From SXPK01 sp041168165 (GTDB lineage Bacteria; Planctomycetota; UBA1135; UBA2386): a DNA stretch of 34,904 nt. The notes under the pieces are model-generated. The model was not told the DNA's origin. It saw only the letters and a list, made by a program, of their open reading frames with translations, and did no database searches. Made by a program: the position numbers and the translations under genes. The DNA lies in contig JBEELK010000308.1 in assembly GCA_041168165.1 (NCBI GenBank), positions 1 through 34,904 of the forward strand. Reading direction: 5' to 3'. This document shows, in pieces, positions 33,058-34,904 of the stretch. Numbering within the stretch: the stretch's first letter is position 1; each line of letters starts with the position of its first letter.

Positions 33058-33915
33058 CTAGCGCAAGCGACGCGCGACGACGAAGCGATCGATGCCGGCG
33101 AGGTCCTTGCGTAGCTCGACATCGCACAGCGATGCGCAGTTCTGCAACTCTCGGAATGCGGCATCACTTGCTCCTGCCCCGGTCTCCATTGCAACCAGGC
33201 CGCCAGCAAGGACGCGCCGACCAACCTCGGCGCAGATCGCGCGGTAGCACGAACCGGGGTCCCCGTTCTCACTGAAGAGCGCCAGCGGCGGCTCGAACTG
33301 ACGCACATCCTCAGCCAAAAACTGTGGCTGCGCAGGGTCGACGTAGGGCGGGTTGCTGACGAGGACGTCGAACGGCGCATCCGCGCTGCATGGCCCCCAC
33401 CACGAGCCTTGGCGCAGTTGCACGCGATCTGCGACGCCGTGCCGCGCGACGTTGCGGGTTGCGACCTCGATCGCATTCTTGCTGAGGTCCACCGCGACCA
33501 CGGACACGTCGGGGCGTTCTTTGGCGATCGCGATTGCGATCGCGCCGCTGCCAGTGCCGAGGTCCACGACGCGCGCGCCGGACGGAGTCGCGGCGAGCAC
33601 GAGGTCGACGAGTTCTTCGGTCTCGGGCCGCGGGATCAACACCGCGGAGGAAACTTCGAGTTCGAAGCCGCGGAAACTCCACGAGCCAAGGAGATGCGCT
33701 ACCGGCTCGCCTTTGCCGCGACGCTGCGTGAACGCGCGCATCGAAGCGCGCTCCTCCTCCGACAAGGGGCGATCGTGCTGCAAGTAGAGTTGCAAGCGAT
33801 CGAGCCCGAGCACTTTGCCGAGCAGCAGCTCTGCGCTGCGCTTTGGCGCATCCACCCCGTGCTGGCCAAACCACCCTTCGGCGGCTCGGAGAACGGACAG
33901 CACGGTGTGGCTCAC
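33058..33915 (-). CDS. prmC: Peptide chain release factor N(5)-glutamine methyltransferase
   Basis: Methylates the glutamine of the GGQ motif in release factors 1 and 2, using S-adenosylmethionine. 285 residues, family length. The N-terminal helical domain (ELLLGKVLGLDRLQLYLQHD) binds the release factor. The methyltransferase domain has IPRPETEELVD (94-104), motif I DLGTGSGAIAIAIA (118-131), AVDLSKNAIEVATRN (141-155), and NPPY (188-191), which holds the target Gln. GTG start at 33913-33915. Its usual neighbour prfA lies upstream on the same strand, separated here by a membrane protein gene. Confidence 0.95.
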   Translation of the reverse strand: MSHTVLSVLRAAEGWFGQHGVDAPKRSAELLLGKVLGLDRLQLYLQHDRPLSEEERASMRAFTQRRGKGEPVAHLLGSWSFRGFELEVSSAVLIPRPETEELVDLVLAATPSGARVVDLGTGSGAIAIAIAKERPDVSVVAVDLSKNAIEVATRNVARHGVADRVQLRQGSWWGPCSADAPFDVLVSNPPYVDPAQPQFLAEDVRQFEPPLALFSENGDPGSCYRAICAEVGRRVLAGGLVAMETGAGASDAAFRELQNCASLCDVELRKDLAGIDRFVVARRLR

Positions 33916-33934
33916 GTCGATTCGCCTGCGGTGT

Positions 33935-34672
33935 TCAGCGGCGCTTGCGATCGCCAGCCTGAGCCTGACGTGCCGCCTTCTGTTCCTTGTTCTTCTTCGC
34001 TCCGCCGACGATGCCGAGGATGAAGTAGATCTCCGTCAGCAACGCGCCGAGGAACACGAAGAAGCGGCCGGTGCCGAACGAGCGGAAGAACATCTCGCAG
34101 CGCGCCGCAGCGGCAGGCGCCGTGTCGACATCCTTGCCGAGGCCCGTGCCCATGTCCGCGAACAAGTTGCCGATGCCGTAGCCGTTCTCCAGCGCCGGCA
34201 GGCCTTCCACCCACTTCATCGAGAGTGCTTGCACCGATGCCGCAGCCGCGTCGAAGTTGATCAGGTTCATCGTCTGCGTGAGCAGCGGGAACATGCAGAG
34301 GCCGATCCACTTGAGGCTCGAGCTCGTGGCGCGGTTGTGATGGATCGCCGACCACCACGTCCAGACCATGCCGATCGCGATGAACGTGAAGAAGGCGCCG
34401 CTGATCGTCTTGTAGCCGGCGAGGTTGAGATCCGCCGAGAACGGCATCGTGCAGCCGATCAGCATCAGCACGCCGCACATCAAGAACTTGTAGGACGACT
34501 TGTCCGTACACCGCGGATTGAACGCCGGCGACGGCAGACCAGCGCTCGGCCCTGCCGACATCGACTGCATCTGCGAAGCGACGGCTGCCTCGATTGCCTC
34601 AGGTGCAACGCCAGCGGCCGGATCGAGGGGTTCGAGTTCTTGCAGGGGGAGTTCGTTGCCGGTGTCGGTCAT
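33935..34672 (-). CDS. Predicted four-helix membrane protein of unknown function
   Basis: 245 residues from the ATG at 34672; an ATG at 34744 would overlap prfA. The N-terminal 55 residues are acidic and Pro/Ala-rich, probably cytoplasmic and disordered. Membrane segments are about 62-79 (FLMCGVLMLIGCTMPFSA), 90-110 (ISGAFFTFIAIGMVWTWWSA), 120-137 (LKWIGLCMFPLLTQTMNL) and 202-224 (GRFFVFLGALLTEIYFILGI). A positively charged tail follows (KKNKEQKAARQ). I do not recognise the family. It is embedded between prfA and prmC with gaps of 40 and 19 bases, so co-transcription is likely, although no role in release-factor methylation can be inferred. Confidence 0.78.
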   Translation of the reverse strand: MTDTGNELPLQELEPLDPAAGVAPEAIEAAVASQMQSMSAGPSAGLPSPAFNPRCTDKSSYKFLMCGVLMLIGCTMPFSADLNLAGYKTISGAFFTFIAIGMVWTWWSAIHHNRATSSSLKWIGLCMFPLLTQTMNLINFDAAAASVQALSMKWVEGLPALENGYGIGNLFADMGTGLGKDVDTAPAAAARCEMFFRSFGTGRFFVFLGALLTEIYFILGIVGGAKKNKEQKAARQAQAGDRKRR

Positions 34673-34712
34673 GAGAGAAAGGGTGTCTTGGGGTTCGAGA
34701 GGGCTGTGGAGG

Positions 34713-34904
34713 TCAAATCTGTTCGAGTCGCCGTTCGCGCTCATCCGCGAGCAGCGCGTCGATCACGGGTTCAAGCCGACCTTCCATGATCTGTGTCAGC
34801 GAGAAGTTGCGGCCGAGCCGATGGTCGGTCAAGCGATCCTGAGGGAAGTTGTAGGTGCGAATGCGTTCGCTGCGGTCGCCAGTGCCAACCTGCTCCTTGC
34901 GCTC
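34713..34904 (-). CDS. prfA: Peptide chain release factor 1, C-terminal part
   Basis: Partial gene cut by the window end; 63 C-terminal residues remain. The visible segment (ERKEQVGTGDRSERIRTYNF, then PQDRLTDHRLGRNFSLTQIM and EGRLEPVIDALLADERERRL) matches the conserved end of RF1 after the GGQ domain. RF1 recognises UAA and UAG stop codons and triggers peptide release; the GGQ motif lies outside the window. Because RF2 shares much of this region, the RF1 call rests on the GDRSERIRTYNFPQ block and the adjacency to prmC. Confidence 0.9.
   Translation of the reverse strand, partial: ERKEQVGTGDRSERIRTYNFPQDRLTDHRLGRNFSLTQIMEGRLEPVIDALLADERERRLEQI

Overview
The window is a dense, high-GC bacterial chromosome segment. 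It holds no rRNA, tRNA, CRISPR array, integrase or transposase that I can recognise. The gene set suggests Planctomycetota: a formylglycine-type sulfatase lipoprotein, System II cytochrome c biogenesis with a CcsA carrying a long periplasmic extension, a DUF255/SPATA20-like protein, and many lineage-specific exported proteins whose signal peptides end in Ala-Gln. This assignment is inference; no rRNA is present to confirm it.

Layout. (1) 1-2163: glycogen metabolism, with a debranching enzyme (minus, cut by the window start) divergent from glgC. (2) 2219-5290, minus: a rhomboid protease followed by a large exported protein of unknown function. (3) 5358-7693, plus: folD overlapping a sulfatase lipoprotein gene. 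(4) 7733-22406: a long minus-strand run. In transcription order it is a TPR lipoprotein with an HERRH motif, an exported alpha-helical protein, a membrane-anchored coiled-coil protein, ispA, dxs, nadK, tatA, a long-chain polyprenyl diphosphate synthase, a triple-repeat exported protein, resB and ccsA. It combines isoprenoid precursor and chain synthesis, NADP supply, Tat export and haem attachment to cytochrome c. Several neighbours overlap by four bases. (5) 22407-23159: a gene-free stretch with regularly spaced C-runs and inverted repeats. (6) 23160-27223: two divergent exported proteins, a GNAT acetyltransferase and a small unknown gene. (7) 27241-31670, minus: a coiled-coil protein and a divergent actin-like ATPase, then a DUF255 thioredoxin-fold protein and a HIT-family protein. 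(8) 31894-34904: ssb, a PilZ-domain gene on the plus strand, and prfA - membrane protein - prmC on the minus strand.

The best candidates for something undescribed are the actin-like protein with its coiled-coil partner (29914-31670), the three-repeat Cys-containing exported protein translationally coupled to resB-ccsA (10992-12644), and the structured gene-free region near 22489-22625. Many transcription units end in strong GC-rich hairpins with little or no U-tract. Starts were often moved inward from the longest frame, to the methionine, GTG or TTG that gives a good signal peptide, family-like length or Shine-Dalgarno spacing.
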